Assembly: GCA_964036275.1 (NCBI GenBank)
Contig: OZ038433.1
Location: 13,478,446 to 13,542,445, forward strand
Direction: 5' to 3'
DNA: 64,000 nucleotides
From: Litoditis marina
Taxonomy: Eukaryota; Nematoda; Chromadorea; Rhabditida; Rhabditidae
The translations under genes were made by a program, and so were the position numbers. Positions 23,060 to 48,100 of this stretch are shown piece by piece (position 1 is the stretch's first letter; each line of letters begins with the position of its first letter). The notes below the pieces were generated by a model, which searched no databases, had not been told where the DNA came from, and saw nothing but the letters and a program-made list of their open reading frames with translations.

Positions 23060-23140
23060 CTCTTCTTTCCCTCTCTCTTTCTTTATCTCTTTCTCTCTCT
23101 CCCTCTTTCTCTGTCCCTCCTAACTTCCCCATCTCTCTCG
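23060..23140. repeat. CT-rich simple repeat
   Basis: It occupies the position that the long CT tract has in the paralogous intron (26298-26506). Confidence 0.85.
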
Positions 23141-23157
23141 CTGTCTTGGTTAATTTT

Positions 23158-23270
23158 TCTATTATGTGGACCAATCTCCACGCATCGGTCCTTTAAACTG
23201 CAATTGAAAATGTAATGCAGTTTAAAGGACTGCAGCGTTGTGATTGGTTCACATAATCGTCCTTCTTTAA
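23158..23270. repeat. Foldback MITE family A, copy 4
   Basis: Both arms are present. It is inserted in the partial acyltransferase copy and absent at the matching place downstream. Confidence 0.85.
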
Positions 23271-23397
23271 CTCCTCTTTTGAAGGTTCTACACGATGTTG
23301 ATGGTCTCGTCACTTCTTTTCCAAATTTATTCTCGTCCGAAGATTTCATACGGTCTGCTTCATTGCAGGTACAGTTTCGAGACACATCTATCGCATA

Positions 23398-23450
23398 TAC
23401 ACTGTTAGTCAGTTGCACAGTCACGTGAAACTAGTTTAACACAGCAGATG
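23398..23450. repeat. Foldback MITE family B, half copy
   Basis: Left arm with TCACGTGAAAC only. Confidence 0.7.
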
Positions 23451-24699
23451 ATAAAGTGTACAATACCTTATTGGAAATTTCAGTTCGTTTCAGTCCCCTC
23501 AATACAAACGGAGAAGTGAAGAACTTTTGCATTCGATTGTGTTTATACTGAAACTATTGCGAACGAAGCTGACATTTGCACTACAGGAATAACTAGAATA
23601 TATGATTTTGTATTTCTGTCCACCTTATAAAATGCTCTGGGACAGCTCAAAAACACGAAATACCGGGTATATTTTTGTTTTCCACGTGATTTGTTTCCAG
23701 AATATGGCAGTTTCTCATCGGCGTCGTGCTCGAAGATACGTTTTTCCCCAAAGACAAACACTTCTATCGTTCCATTGTTTTGGATCGTTTATAGTTTGTT
23801 TCTTCATGTAATAAATGTATTCCCTTGTCTTGCTTAATCTAACCTCACCAACATACAGTTCAGGGAAAAGAGAATATGTTGAAAAAAATATGAACTTCTC
23901 GTTTATTAATTTTTGTTATTGTATAACATGTAGAGAAAAGAATGTCGTCTATCCGTGCTCCCCCATTTATGAAGTTAATTAGTTATTTTTGTAGTTTTTC
24001 AACAAACCTCACAACACCCGATCGAGCCACACTGGAAAAAGTTTTATTATACGTTATAGTTTGTTACGCCCACTTATAACCCTCTACAGTAATATGATCA
24101 AACGCCCAGGTCAAAATTTGATATTTTGACGTTTCTGGATTCTTTTCAAGTTTTGCTACTGGCTTCTGCACGTTTACAACTACAAACTCTAGAAGTTTGG
24201 AACCAAAATAATGAACAATTCATCAGAAAAACCCTCCCGAATATCTGCCGGATTACTGTAGAAGGACAGCGATCGAAACGGACTATAACCCAAATCCCTT
24301 TTTGTTTTTCGTTTTTCAGGGACAGTGTTGATTGTGGTTTTCAAGTAATTAGCATACAACGCTGTACACTCTTTTCTCCCTGTCAACAGAAAGCACGCAA
24401 CGAGCTCGGTAACTCCAGGAGAAAACTGTGGTTATTTCTGGCAACTTCTTCGTGTCTGGTGGTCGAAAATGAAATCATCTACGGTATAGTTTATTTGTAA
24501 CCAGGGAACTACTCCTAGAATAGTATTACACGAAATATAGTATGACCAAGTGAACAGTATCACTATGTGATGAGATACTAATATAATAATTCAGAAAGAT
24601 GATGATTTTGTCTTATTAAAAGTATTTTAAGCGTTCCAAGTACTTTAAAGCAGATTCGAACACTTTTGAGAAGCAACGGAATGTGTCACTGAATTTCAG

Positions 24700-37739
<13,040 letters not shown>

Positions 37740-37857
37740 GCAATTGTTGAATATGTGTTACATTTGAATGAAATAAAACCATTTGTTGTCGTGGAGACTT
37801 TTAGAACTCTGTCTTCAAGAATAAGTTCCGCGCCTAAGTGGAGGAGAACTCTCGCGC

Positions 37858-38521
37858 TCGCCGTGAAATAGTGAAAAGAGAGAGAGATAGAGACAGAGGG
37901 AAAGAGAAAGAGAGAGATAGAGACGGAGGGAAAGAGAAAGAGAGATAGAGACAGAGGGAAAGAGAAAGAGAGAGAGAGACAGAGGGAAAGAGAAAGAGAG
38001 AGATAGAGACAGAGGGAAAGAGAAAGAAAGAGATAGAGACAGAGGGAAAGAGAAAGAGAGAGATAGAGACAGAGGGAAAGAGAAAGAGAGAGATAGAGAC
38101 AGAAGGAAAGAGAAAAAGAGAGATAGAGACAGAGGGAAAGAGAAAGAGAGAGATAGAGACAGAGGGAAAGAGAAAGAGAGAGATAGAGACAGAGGGAAAG
38201 AGAAAGAGAGAGAGATAGAGACAGAGGGAAAGAGAAAGAGAGAGATAGAGGGAAAGAGAAAGAGAGAGATAGAGACAGAGGGAAAGAGAAAGAGAGAGAG
38301 ATAGAGACAGAGGGAAAGAGAAAGAGAGAGATAGAGACTGAGGGAAAGAGAAAGAGAGAGAGATCGAGACAGAGGGAAGGAGAAAGAGAGAGATAGAGAC
38401 TGAGGGAAAGAGAAAGAGAGAGATAGAGACAGAGGGAATGAGAAAGAGAGAGATAGAGACAGAGGGAAAGAGAAAGAAAGAGATAGAGACAGAGGGAAAG
38501 AGAAAGAGCTAGAAAGAGAGA
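37858..38521. repeat. GA-rich minisatellite, about 30-bp unit
   Basis: About twenty units of the type GATAGAGACAGAGGGAAAG plus AGAAAGAGA. The array ends exactly where U2 snRNA similarity begins. Confidence 0.95.
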
Positions 38522-38662
38522 GTTCTTATCGAATTAACCTTCGATATGAATTCCACCGGAATTCAAAAGGTTAACTGATTTTTGAGACCAGAAGTGGTTG
38601 CTGGCTTGCTAGCTCCACTTCGAGGGTCGACCCAGCATTGCACTATTGCTGGGAACGGCCCC
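38522..38662 (+). pseudogene. U2 snRNA fragment lacking its 5' domain
   Basis: From GTTCTTATC onward the sequence follows U2: a stem-loop IIa-like region, the Sm-type GATTTTTGAG, stem-loop III, then the stem-loop IV core GGGTCGACCCAGCATTGCAC to GGGAACGGCCCC. The normal first 40 or so bases, including the GTAGTA branch-point-pairing box, are absent and the GA minisatellite takes their place. It cannot work as a normal U2. Confidence 0.85.
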
Positions 38663-39060
38663 TCCCTTCGGGGATAAAAAAGAAGATCAAAAATGAGTTG
38701 GGTACCAGTTATAGATCAAATTTTGAAAAAGTTACGAAATGAACACAAAAGTAGTTTATATTCAACATATGTCGAAAAAAGGTGTCAAAACAAGTGTTTT
38801 CATATCAAATTTCCTTTTTAAACTTTGTTTTATCAACTTTTTCCAGCGAAATTCTGTTTTACTTACTCTGTGGTAAGCAAATCCTCCTTTTGTAACCGCG
38901 CCTGCACTTTGTAACGCCAAATCCCAACCCATGGCACGGATCTCCGTGCCACAGTAAATATCAACTTTTTTCGAGATAAAGTGCTAAATTTCTGTAGTTT
39001 GGTCACGTGTCACGTGACTACTGTAGTTAATTGTAGTTTAGTCGTAATCAGTGTCCTCCT

Positions 39061-39145
39061 ACTGGAGAACGTTCCAAAATGTGTCTGAGCCACAAAGTAA
39101 ATTGGGTCAGAATGAGAAAGCACCTCAAACTTGGGCTATTAAACC
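39061..39145 (-). ncRNA. Spliced-leader RNA gene (SL1 variant)
   Basis: The 22-nt leader is 39124-39145 (minus strand). It starts GGTTTAAT and ends CCCAAGTTTGAG, and differs from SL1 only at positions 9-10 (AG in place of TA). A GT donor follows at once. The intron half shares TGACCCAA with the C. elegans SL1 RNA, has an Sm site ATTTTGGAAC (39082-39091) and ends in a hairpin TTCTCC-AGTA-GGAGGA. Total about 85 nt. All parts of an SL RNA are present, so it may be functional. It lies 91 bp downstream of 5S rRNA on the same strand; 5S/SL1 linkage is known in several nematodes. Confidence 0.9.
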
Positions 39146-39236
39146 AAAGAATAAGTAGACATATTGTAGGGATGTAAGAGACGTACGTACTTAAACTTGT
39201 TTCGTTTTCCAAATAAGCAGCGAAAAGCGAGCAAAA

Positions 39237-39355
39237 AGCTTACGGCACCCGGGATTCCCAAGCCGTCTCCGATCCAAGTACTAACCGGGCCCAACGTTGT
39301 TTGACTTGCCAGATCGGACGGGATGGCGTATTTTCAACGTGGTATGGTCGTAAGC
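39237..39355 (-). rRNA. 5S ribosomal RNA
   Basis: Read on the minus strand it starts GCTTACGACCATACCACGTT, has GCCATCCCGTCCGATCTGGC and TTAGTACTTGGATCGGAGAC, and ends in GTAAGCT followed by T5. It is close to C. elegans 5S, with the terminal stem (GCTTACG against CGTAAGC) intact. A few internal bases differ. Only one copy is in the window. Confidence 0.96.
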
Positions 39356-39774
39356 GAAAGCAGACCTATCTCCATGAGGGAAGTGATGGGAATAGTTGAT
39401 TTTATAAACTGTCAGGGGATACAGAAACATTGTCTGATAGGCTGCGCGTGACCTCCACGCTCAAATTCACGTGATAACTGTAAGTTTACTAGTAAGTGGC
39501 GTTCTACCAGTACTATGTACGGACGTCTCTGAATAGGATACAAACATTTATTTTAGTTCGTACCGGCTGAGTTGCGCAAGGTGGCACCTCTAGCACGTAC
39601 GTATCTAATTCTGGCCGGACCGCTGATTACTTCACGAGTGGCGATCCAGCTATCATTGCGAGTGCAACGACGTCTGCTACGTTGAGTAATTTGACCCGTA
39701 CATCGTCTGCTACCAAGCTAAAATGCGTTTTTTTGCGTGACTGCTACGACGTCTCTGACCCAGGAACTTTAAAG

Positions 39775-39875
39775 TAGAGCACATAGCCAGCGAGCTATGG
39801 AATCAAGGACATGTGTGCGTACACAGTGGAAAGTGAGATATACAGTACCCTCCAGCCTTGCCGTTAGCGACGACT
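39775..39875 (-). repeat. tRNA-promoter-bearing repeat (family C), partial
   Basis: Head part only, minus orientation. Confidence 0.7.
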
Positions 39876-40127
39876 AAGAAGTGCAAAATAGCAATGAGTA
39901 ATGGTGAGTTGTCATACACCAGTAAAGTTGTCCGAATAGTCAGAAAAAATCGAAAAACGGATTACTTTTTCGCCGAAAATAAGAAAATCTGTCTACTTTT
40001 GATGAGAAAATCATACATCTTCACGTGTTCACATCGAAAACGTATTACCTTTTCGCCGATTTTTTCTCTATGATGTCATTTTCTATGATGATGTCTACTT
40101 TATATTATATGATGTCTATAGGATTTG

Positions 40128-40280
40128 TCAAACCGTTGTGGACATCGTACCATTGATTTGTATGGGACTGGGTTTGGCGAGCGGCCAGTTCGTCTGCGTA
40201 TCATTGATCTACACACTCTCTCGCCTGTTGGCAAATGATCAACGACCGCTCGCCCCGCATCGCTCAATCAATAGAACCCT
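40128..40280. repeat. Repeat family H, copy 3
   Basis: Inverted relative to the copy at 62520. It begins ATTTGTCAAACCGTTGTGGA. Confidence 0.7.
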
Positions 40281-40431
40281 CTGCTATCTTTATGGAGAAA
40301 ATGGCGACTATATTTTCACGCGTTCCGTTTCAAACTGAATCGTGTTCAAAATATTACCGAGTTTTGTGCGTAACTGTACAATGGTGGATTTCACGTGCAT
40401 TCTTGAAAGTTCTTACAAATATATAGAGGCT

Positions 40432-40554
40432 TGAAGCAGGACGATTATGTGGACCAATCCCGTGTCAACGGTCCTTCAAACTGCAATTGAAAAATGCACT
40501 GCAGTTCAAAGGACTGAAGCGTTGCGATTGGACCACACAATCGTCCTTTTTTAA
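40432..40554. repeat. Foldback MITE family A, copy 6
   Basis: Full length, between the 5S locus and the SLC6 gene. Confidence 0.88.
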
Positions 40555-40559
40555 ATCGG

Positions 40560-41600
40560 ATGTCTGCTTATGGTTTCGGTACCTACCGCGGGAGTTTGCT
40601 CAACTCGAATCGGAAATTTAAAGTAGATGCCACAAATGAAAGCGACCCAAACTTTTAAGTGAACTAAGTATTGTTCGAAACATTCATTGTAAAGAGATAG
40701 CAAGATGGTAGACATAGACACGAGATCAGTTTCTATCAGTGAATTAAGTGACTCTTCTCTAGTGGAAATACTTTTTTTCTGCTTCAGGCGATATTCCTGA
40801 AAATGAAAATAATAATTATAATAATTATAATACTACTGCTCATGCGTTCAGAAGTTGAAGATAGAAATGTGTAAAAGGAAGTAGCATACGGACCAAAGAC
40901 GAATACGAATGACTAAGGACTGCGTCACGAAGACAACAACCAAAAGATAAAAGATAGAGCGTTTTTCAAATTAAAAACGCAATAGCTGTGTATTGATGCA
41001 ACCGGGTTCTAGCATTCGACAAAACGACCCGGTTGCTTTTGTACAAATTTGTCGGTTGATGCTGAAATGGAACAAAAATCATGTATGTACGGTGATTTTG
41101 GTTGCATTTCGAATGCATCCCGGTTACAATGTGTAATGAACCCAGTTGGTGCGAAGACCTCTTAGAAAAATCGATAAACCTGATCTGTCTCTCGATCTTC
41201 TCGGCCCTCTCCCGGTCATGACGGGACCGAGGTCCCCAGAAATCCTGATCCGGTTCAAACAGACGAACGATTGTCAGTTTACGACGCAGCCTCAATACAA
41301 CCTAAAAAAACTTGGTTGCAATATTCGATGATTTAGTTTCTAAACCAATTTTCAGCCATTTCTACCACATTTCACCGTTCAAGGTAATTAGTTGATGGTT
41401 TTTAGCTCTCAGTTCATAGTTTTCAGTCCACAGTTCATATCTAGTTAGACCAGACCCTTTTTCACGTTTTGTATTTAGATGTAAGTTGTAGAATAGGAAA
41501 AATCGGACAAGTTTTGAGTTTCAAATAAGTCAGACGACCGATGGTCAGTTTACGACGCAGCCTCAATATAACCTGAAATCAATCGGGCGTACGGATCGCC
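40560..41600. other. Intergenic sequence, no gene seen
   Basis: Open frames at 40966-41331 on both strands show no domain. GCAACCGGGTT/AACCCGGTTGC and ACGACGCAGCCTCAATA words recur, suggesting old repeats. Confidence 0.5.
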
Positions 41601-41636
41601 GTTGTAGTTTGATCTCTGCACACATAAGTCATATAG

Positions 41637-41815
41637 TCGTCGCCCACGAAAAGGCGGGAAGGTACTGTATATCTCACTTTCCGCTGTGTACGCACACATG
41701 TCTTCGTTTCCAAGACATGCTCGCTATGTACTCTAGTAGCGTAGTGGTTAGCGGCTGCTACGAATCTTTTGCTCGCAGGTTCTATTCCGGTGAGAGACAG
41801 AAATTTATAAATTCG
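41637..41815 (+). repeat. tRNA-promoter-bearing repeat (family C), copy 7
   Basis: The best complete copy: head, TGTGTACGCACACATGTCTT, A-box TAGCGTAGTGGTTAGCGG, B-box GCAGGTTCTATTCCGG, tail GAGAGACAGAAATTTATAAA. Confidence 0.85.
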
Positions 41816-41900
41816 GCAACCACTATAAACTTTGATCGAATGCAACCGACTCAAACTACAATATAGATCCACATACACCGTATTTCACTCAAAGTGTACT

Positions 41901-42023
41901 CAAAGCAGGACGATAATGTGGACCAATCCCGTGTCCACGGTCCTTTAAATTGCAATTGGAAAATGTATTGCAGTTTAAAGGACGGAACCGTTGCGATTGG
42001 ACCACATAATCGTCCTTCTTTAA
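41901..42023. repeat. Foldback MITE family A, copy 7
   Basis: Full length, just past the 3' end of the SLC6 gene. Confidence 0.88.
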
Positions 42024-42141
42024 TTCATGTTTCTTGTATATACTCCGTATTAGCAATCAAAAATGTTGGACGCTTTGAGTTTCGAATTTTCAATATTTCA
42101 TCATTTTAAATTTTCGTTTTTGGATGACGTCACTTCGAAGG

Positions 42142-45100
42142 TCAAAGATCAAAACCGACTCGGTAGATCAAAGCACCAGGAATGATGGCTAACACGGCGA
42201 TGGCGAGCACAGACGGCAGAACTACATCCTTGGTGGCTCGTTCAGTATCCGCCATGAAGCAGTACAGGGCGTACTGGAAACGAACATTTATGGAGGCTGA
42301 GAGAATGTTGTAGTTTGGTGTTTGATGTTTAGTCAAGGCGGAACCTTGAGTTTTTTCCGAACTTGAGTCGGGTTTGTAGTTACAAAAACTCTTTTGGTTC
42401 AAGTTCCCCTCATTTTTTGTGGTTTTTATTCACCGAAGTTGTAGTTTGGAAATGAACTGATGCGAAATTCAAGTTGCACTAAAGTCAATGTCTCAAATTG
42501 GAAGAGCATAAAACGCGTCGCATTCACCACAGCCATGAACTATGGCCAAGTTTGAGCTACAAAACCAAGAGAGCATGAAGTTGTTTGGAGGCGCAGACAG
42601 TCTGAGACAGTCTGCGTCTCTCTGACCTACATAGTCTCTCGTCAAGGCGGCCGCAAAGGGGCAGGGCTTTTGTTGTAGGCACACTACAGAAGAAAAACAC
42701 TTTGCGAAATCCAATTCTATCACTTTGCTAGGGAACTTCTCATTTTTGCCGTATCAAAAAGGTAGAAAGTCTCACGAGAATGACCGCGGGGCACAATAGA
42801 CACCAAACGAACATCATGATCAGGTTGAACGACTTCCGTTTCCAGTCTATGTTTCCGTCCTGAAAAACATTATTTCTGAATGTAAACAAAAATATGGTTT
42901 ATAATTTCTTAGGGTGCACGTTTTGCACACTTGTTGTTGTCACGTTACTGCACTCGTTTTATGTGATGACGAAAGCCAAATGTGCTCAGTCGTAGAACAA
43001 AAACAGAAAACAGAAAGGAGGAGTAAAATACTAGCAGAGACACTGTTTTGGAACATGTGAGAACACTGTACAATTGAGATACACAGTACCCCTAAACATC
43101 CGTTTGGCAATGACTATTGAATTAGCTTTCTTCAAAACAAGACAGTGTGTTGCAATCGCTGCTATGCTGGTAGTTCGATTCTGTTGCTTTTCTCCGGTAA
43201 TTCGTGAATGTTTCCGTGTACCGAGATCGGTTACTACACATGTACAGTAACCCTACACATCCGTTTGGCAACGACTATGTCTTAATCACCCCATGATTGA
43301 CTGTGCTCATAGCAGTGATATTGGCAATCATCCTTCTCGATCCATAGAAATACGCAACGACAATCAGTTCGAATAGAACAATGACATAGGAGGTAACCGG
43401 CTTGGTTACATTTTCAACTCCAATCAAAATCTCGTAACCTTGCTGGAAATATAAAGCTATAAGCAACAAGAATGAATGTAAGATAATAGTTTACATACAT
43501 ATTATGTATAAGCAACACTCCAAATGGAAACGTACAGTTCTAATACTTGGCTAATTTACTATGTTTAATCAAGCAATTTGATTTGGACTCGAGTTTTTTG
43601 GGAAAATTCGACCGAGTATTTTTCAAAAACTATCAGTATTGTTCCTTTTCTAGTTTTTCCTCAAAATAAAATAGAAACATACGGATCCGAAGAAGAACAT
43701 GAATAGAATGCTGGTGGTAATGATGATTCCCTGCATGATAATCTTCCTGTCTTTGTGATTTGACAAAATGGACAAATTCTCCAAAACAGTTGTGAGAAGA
43801 ATCTCCATTTCCACCACCTGAACATACAAATATTTCAACCAAACTTTTAGTTCTAGATAAGTTGAAAAGTCAAGTATACGGTAGACTATCAAAAGAGGGG
43901 GGGGGGGGGGGGGGGGAATTCAATACCGGGAATGTTTACTTTTCACGCCCCCCCCCCCCCCCCCCCTCCTCAAACGTTTTTATTGCAGATGATAAATTGA
44001 TTTATCACCCCCCGGTGGGGAGGGAGGTCAAACTACAATTTCCCAAACGCAATACAAGAGTCAATGTTTCCCCTGATTTGGAAAATGATGCTTACTATAA
44101 ACACATTGTGTTTACTGGTGGAGTGGTGGGGGGGGGGTTAACTCCACTGTTTCCTTATTTTTGCTGAATAATCATGCATATATGATTTCGAATTGAATTA
44201 TATAATTATTGGAAGTACAGTAATCCATCTGATTGAGAACAGATTGAACCAAACTACAAAATTTGTGAACTACAAAGAGTATTTTGTCATGTCTGGAGCA
44301 ATGTTCCGTCAAAACAAGCAAGGAGGAAACAACCAACCTTGCCGGCCAGCGATATCAGTGCTCCCATAATGCTAAATATGAACAGAATAACTGGTTCGGA
44401 AGAGTGAAAAACTTCGAGTGAAGACACGAAGAAAGGCATTTCTATGCTCTGAATATGGACCTGCGATGCGTACGTTTTCGAGAAAGCCTCCGCTGAAAAA
44501 CGACTATTGAGCACAGTATAAATACAGTTAGTTATGTGTTATGAGTGTACTTTTTGATAACTACAATAGACCAAAAAGCCATGATGCTCTCCGTTTGCTG
44601 TGAATAGCAAATGGATTATAACTCTAATTTCTTCACACTTTCACAGAGTAGATTGTTGGTAATACACTGTGGTTCCGACTTTCCGGCTCCGAAAAAATCA
44701 AGTTCCAGAGAATGTTCAGTATACAATTGCGAAAAAATCTATTCAATTCTGTTCTATTCTATACAATTGATTTCAATTCGAGTTGAGTTATCATTTCAAA
44801 ATTTATACTTCAAGTTAACCATGTGGTCTAGATGCTCAAATCTCCTCGGCCGACTTTCAGTATACAAAAAACGTCAAAATTCACGTTTTCTGAATATTTG
44901 TTCCGGACTTTTTTGTTTTGCGTTACATCATTTGCAGTCAGTGATTCAATAAATATCATAATATGTACTTCAATTTCAAACTAACCACTTTGATAATAGA
45001 TGTTCATGTTTCCACGAGCCATTTCTAGAATAAACGAGTCTCGCGCCAAAAGATGAATCAGCGAATAGAACAGAGGAACGCTGGACACGACCAGAAAGAT

Positions 45101-48100
45101 TATGAAACAATCTCTGGAAAAATTGTCGTTTATCATACAACAACAGTGTGGAAATATAGTCGTTTTCATTTGTACATGAACATGTTCACGTGTTCTGAGG
45201 GTTTAATTCGAGTTATCACTTTTTATTTTCTCTTCGTTATCACAAGGTTATATGGGAAAGTGTTCAAAGAAGAGGATGATTGGAAAGTGGAATCCGAAGA
45301 AAATCATGATAAATGGCTCTATGAACTATTCAAATTGTAGAAACCATGATGGAATTTGATAGTCCACACAAATCTGAAGACTAACGTGAGAATATTGTTG
45401 TGGAAGATGCACTGGGAGCCGACGAAAATAAACTTGGCCTGTCCGAGACGAAGGGTGCGGAATGTCTGCAAATGTCTGAATTCTACGTTCGTTCACATTT
45501 CCGTTGATTTTGTTGTTTTTTCACTTGGAATTGGCGGCAGAACATAGTGCAACTTGTACATCAACTATTTCTTCTTATAGAAAATTAGGGGTAGTATTCA
45601 ATGTACGACCCAGGACTTTTCAACCTATTGAACCAACACACAGTATGTTTTGAAGTAACGCAATACCCCTTACCCCGGTCCATTTTATCAATTTTGACGT
45701 TAGCGACAATATTGTGGGAAAGCCAATATAACCGTTGAAGATTCAGGTCAATGCAAAAAAAGCGAACTGACCATAGCAACAGCGGCGTAGAATATTTCCG
45801 AGTGAGAAATATCGGGGAATTCGCCCTGAACCGCGTTGATGAAGGGAAAAGCGGGTGGACTGACAAAGATGAAGACGACTATCATGGAGACGATCACCGT
45901 CCCCAGCAGGTACACGGCTGTTTTCGATAACTGAACAAAAAAAACTTTTTTGAAAACTTTTTTTAAATCTAAAATTGCTAGTGTTACGTCGTAGAACTTG
46001 GTAAAAGAGGCGTTTAAACTGTTAAAAGTTGTAGGCAAAACACTCTAGGATATGTGTTAGACGACCCGTCGTCTTTGATAACTGAACGAAAAAAGTTTTT
46101 GAAAAGTTCTTTAAATCTCAAGTGGCGAATTTCACGCTGTAAATTTTAGTAGAAGCGGCGTCACAACTCTTTCAAAGCTATATAGGCTAAGTGATCGGTG
46201 TTGAAAACTTTAGACGACATTAAATCGCTGTTTTCGACAACTGAACCTAAACTTCATTTGTTTTCAAGAATTTCAATGTTCAAGGCGCTGGTTTGCTTCT
46301 CAGCTGAAGTGCTGAATAGGTTAAACAACAAAGACTGATAGAAGGACGATGACGTGGTCCAATCCCAACGCTTCAGTCCTTTAAACCGCAATACGTTATT
46401 CAATCGCAGTTTAAAGAACCGATTACACGGGATTCGTCCACATACTCGTCCTGCTCTAAACGAGGGGGCTGATTTGAAAACGAGCCAACATTTGATAGCA
46501 AACAATACAGAAACAACGATAAACAGAATTCGTACTCTTCGGGTTTGTTTTGGGAAGTAACGACGTGTTTAATTTTGCGGAAATGAATAGCGTCATTTTC
46601 TAAACTAACCGGGATTGTTTGACTCTACTAATGGGAATAAAAAAAAGATTGTTTGACTCTACTAATGGGAATAAAAAAATATTGTTTGACTCTACTAATG
46701 ATAAGAATAAAAAAATCGATATTTTCATACCAAGACAATTTTACTGCGGTCCAACTTGGCAGATATACTGATCAGCATCCAGCACAGTGATACAGTGAAG
46801 ACCATAGTAAATGAAGGCCAGTCGGGAAAACCCATTTCTTTCAGATCTGTTTCGCCCAAACTGAAAAGGAAACCGGGACCTCCAATTTATACGAGAAAAG
46901 CTCCATTATAAGGAATCTAGTACACAAATTGTTCGGGAAATCACAATCATTTAATGACAACCTATCCATTTTGTCATAACAGCTCACCAGCTATCTCGCA
47001 GGTTATTATGAGATCGTTCCTATGTGCATATTACTAGGACATTACAAATTTTCTCTTCTCTCGTGTCTCATGAACTAGCCTCTGGAGCTATCTAAACTAT
47101 TACTAGCGTCAAATAGCGTTCTGGGTATGAATTAAAGCCTATAAACTTTTCTAGTAGACGTTTTCCAAGTTCAAACCACCAAAAAAACGGCTGAGGCAGA
47201 ATAAACAACAACACAAAAACAACAACAAAACAAAAAGACCAACAGGAATTGTAGAACGGGGTGCTCCGCCAGCTTATTCGATACTCCGTATTTGTGCTCG
47301 ACTCCCGTGTACAACGCCGTCTCCGAGCGAATGCACGACTGTCCCAGAACACTGAAATAATCGATATCTAAAGTTTAATATTAACAATATCCCGCTTTAA
47401 AATGTTGTTGTTCAATATGGACTCGGAAAAGATCTAAATTCTTGATTACTCAGTTCTCGAAGCTAATCATTTTTCGTGTCTAATTGTCCCATGGGAGTAC
47501 GTTTGAAACCCGAAATCCGTATGATCCCGAGTTGGCGTCCTCTATCTAGTTTTCCATTATATGAAATCACTCTTGATCGTACTTTAACGGAATATCTTGC
47601 TGTGTTTTAGAGAGTAACCACTAATCAAATATTATATGTGAGCTTCACGTGTATTTGACGCGTCCCCTTGTCGCTGTCCCGGCCAAAGTATGGGCTTGCG
47701 ATGTACACCAAGCGGCGGCAACACACTCTGGAATATGCATTTGCATGAAACCCATCTGAGGCAGTATGCGGGAAAAACCTGCCTACCAGACAATATACCG
47801 CGTATTGACCTTTTCCCATAGTATTTGGCAAAACTTTTATTTCACAATCTGCCAATCGCGATCTTTTTAGCAAGACGTCTGATAGTTAGTGTGAACGAGC
47901 ACAGCAAACTGAGACAACTGAGACAACTGATAACTATTCTGAATATTTGATGCATTTGGTTGTGTTTTTCAAACCTACCACCATTACTTGTGTTTCGAAG
48001 AGGTAAGGAAAATGTAAGTGGAACCTTAAAGTTAGGGTTGAGTGACTGATTTCTCCTATTTTCTCTTATGTTTTCTGAAAATATAAAATAGAAACATAAC

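Larger units (their letters stand above)
22845..23800 (+). pseudogene. Partial upstream copy of acyltransferase exons
   Basis: Three blocks match pieces of the gene downstream. 22849-22926 codes for WSLGVELQFYSIVPL as in the exon at 26119-26234, but its donor GT is changed to AT. 23278-23385 matches 28270-28384. 23630-23765 matches 28520-28675 and codes for IWQFLIGVV. The blocks keep their order but the spacing is shorter. No upstream acyltransferase exons accompany them, so this looks like a truncated tandem duplicate. Confidence 0.75.

Noticed and set aside
37858..38521. Regularly spaced repeats considered as a CRISPR-like array
   Set aside because: Units are contiguous GA-rich minisatellite copies without unique spacers, and the genome is eukaryotic.
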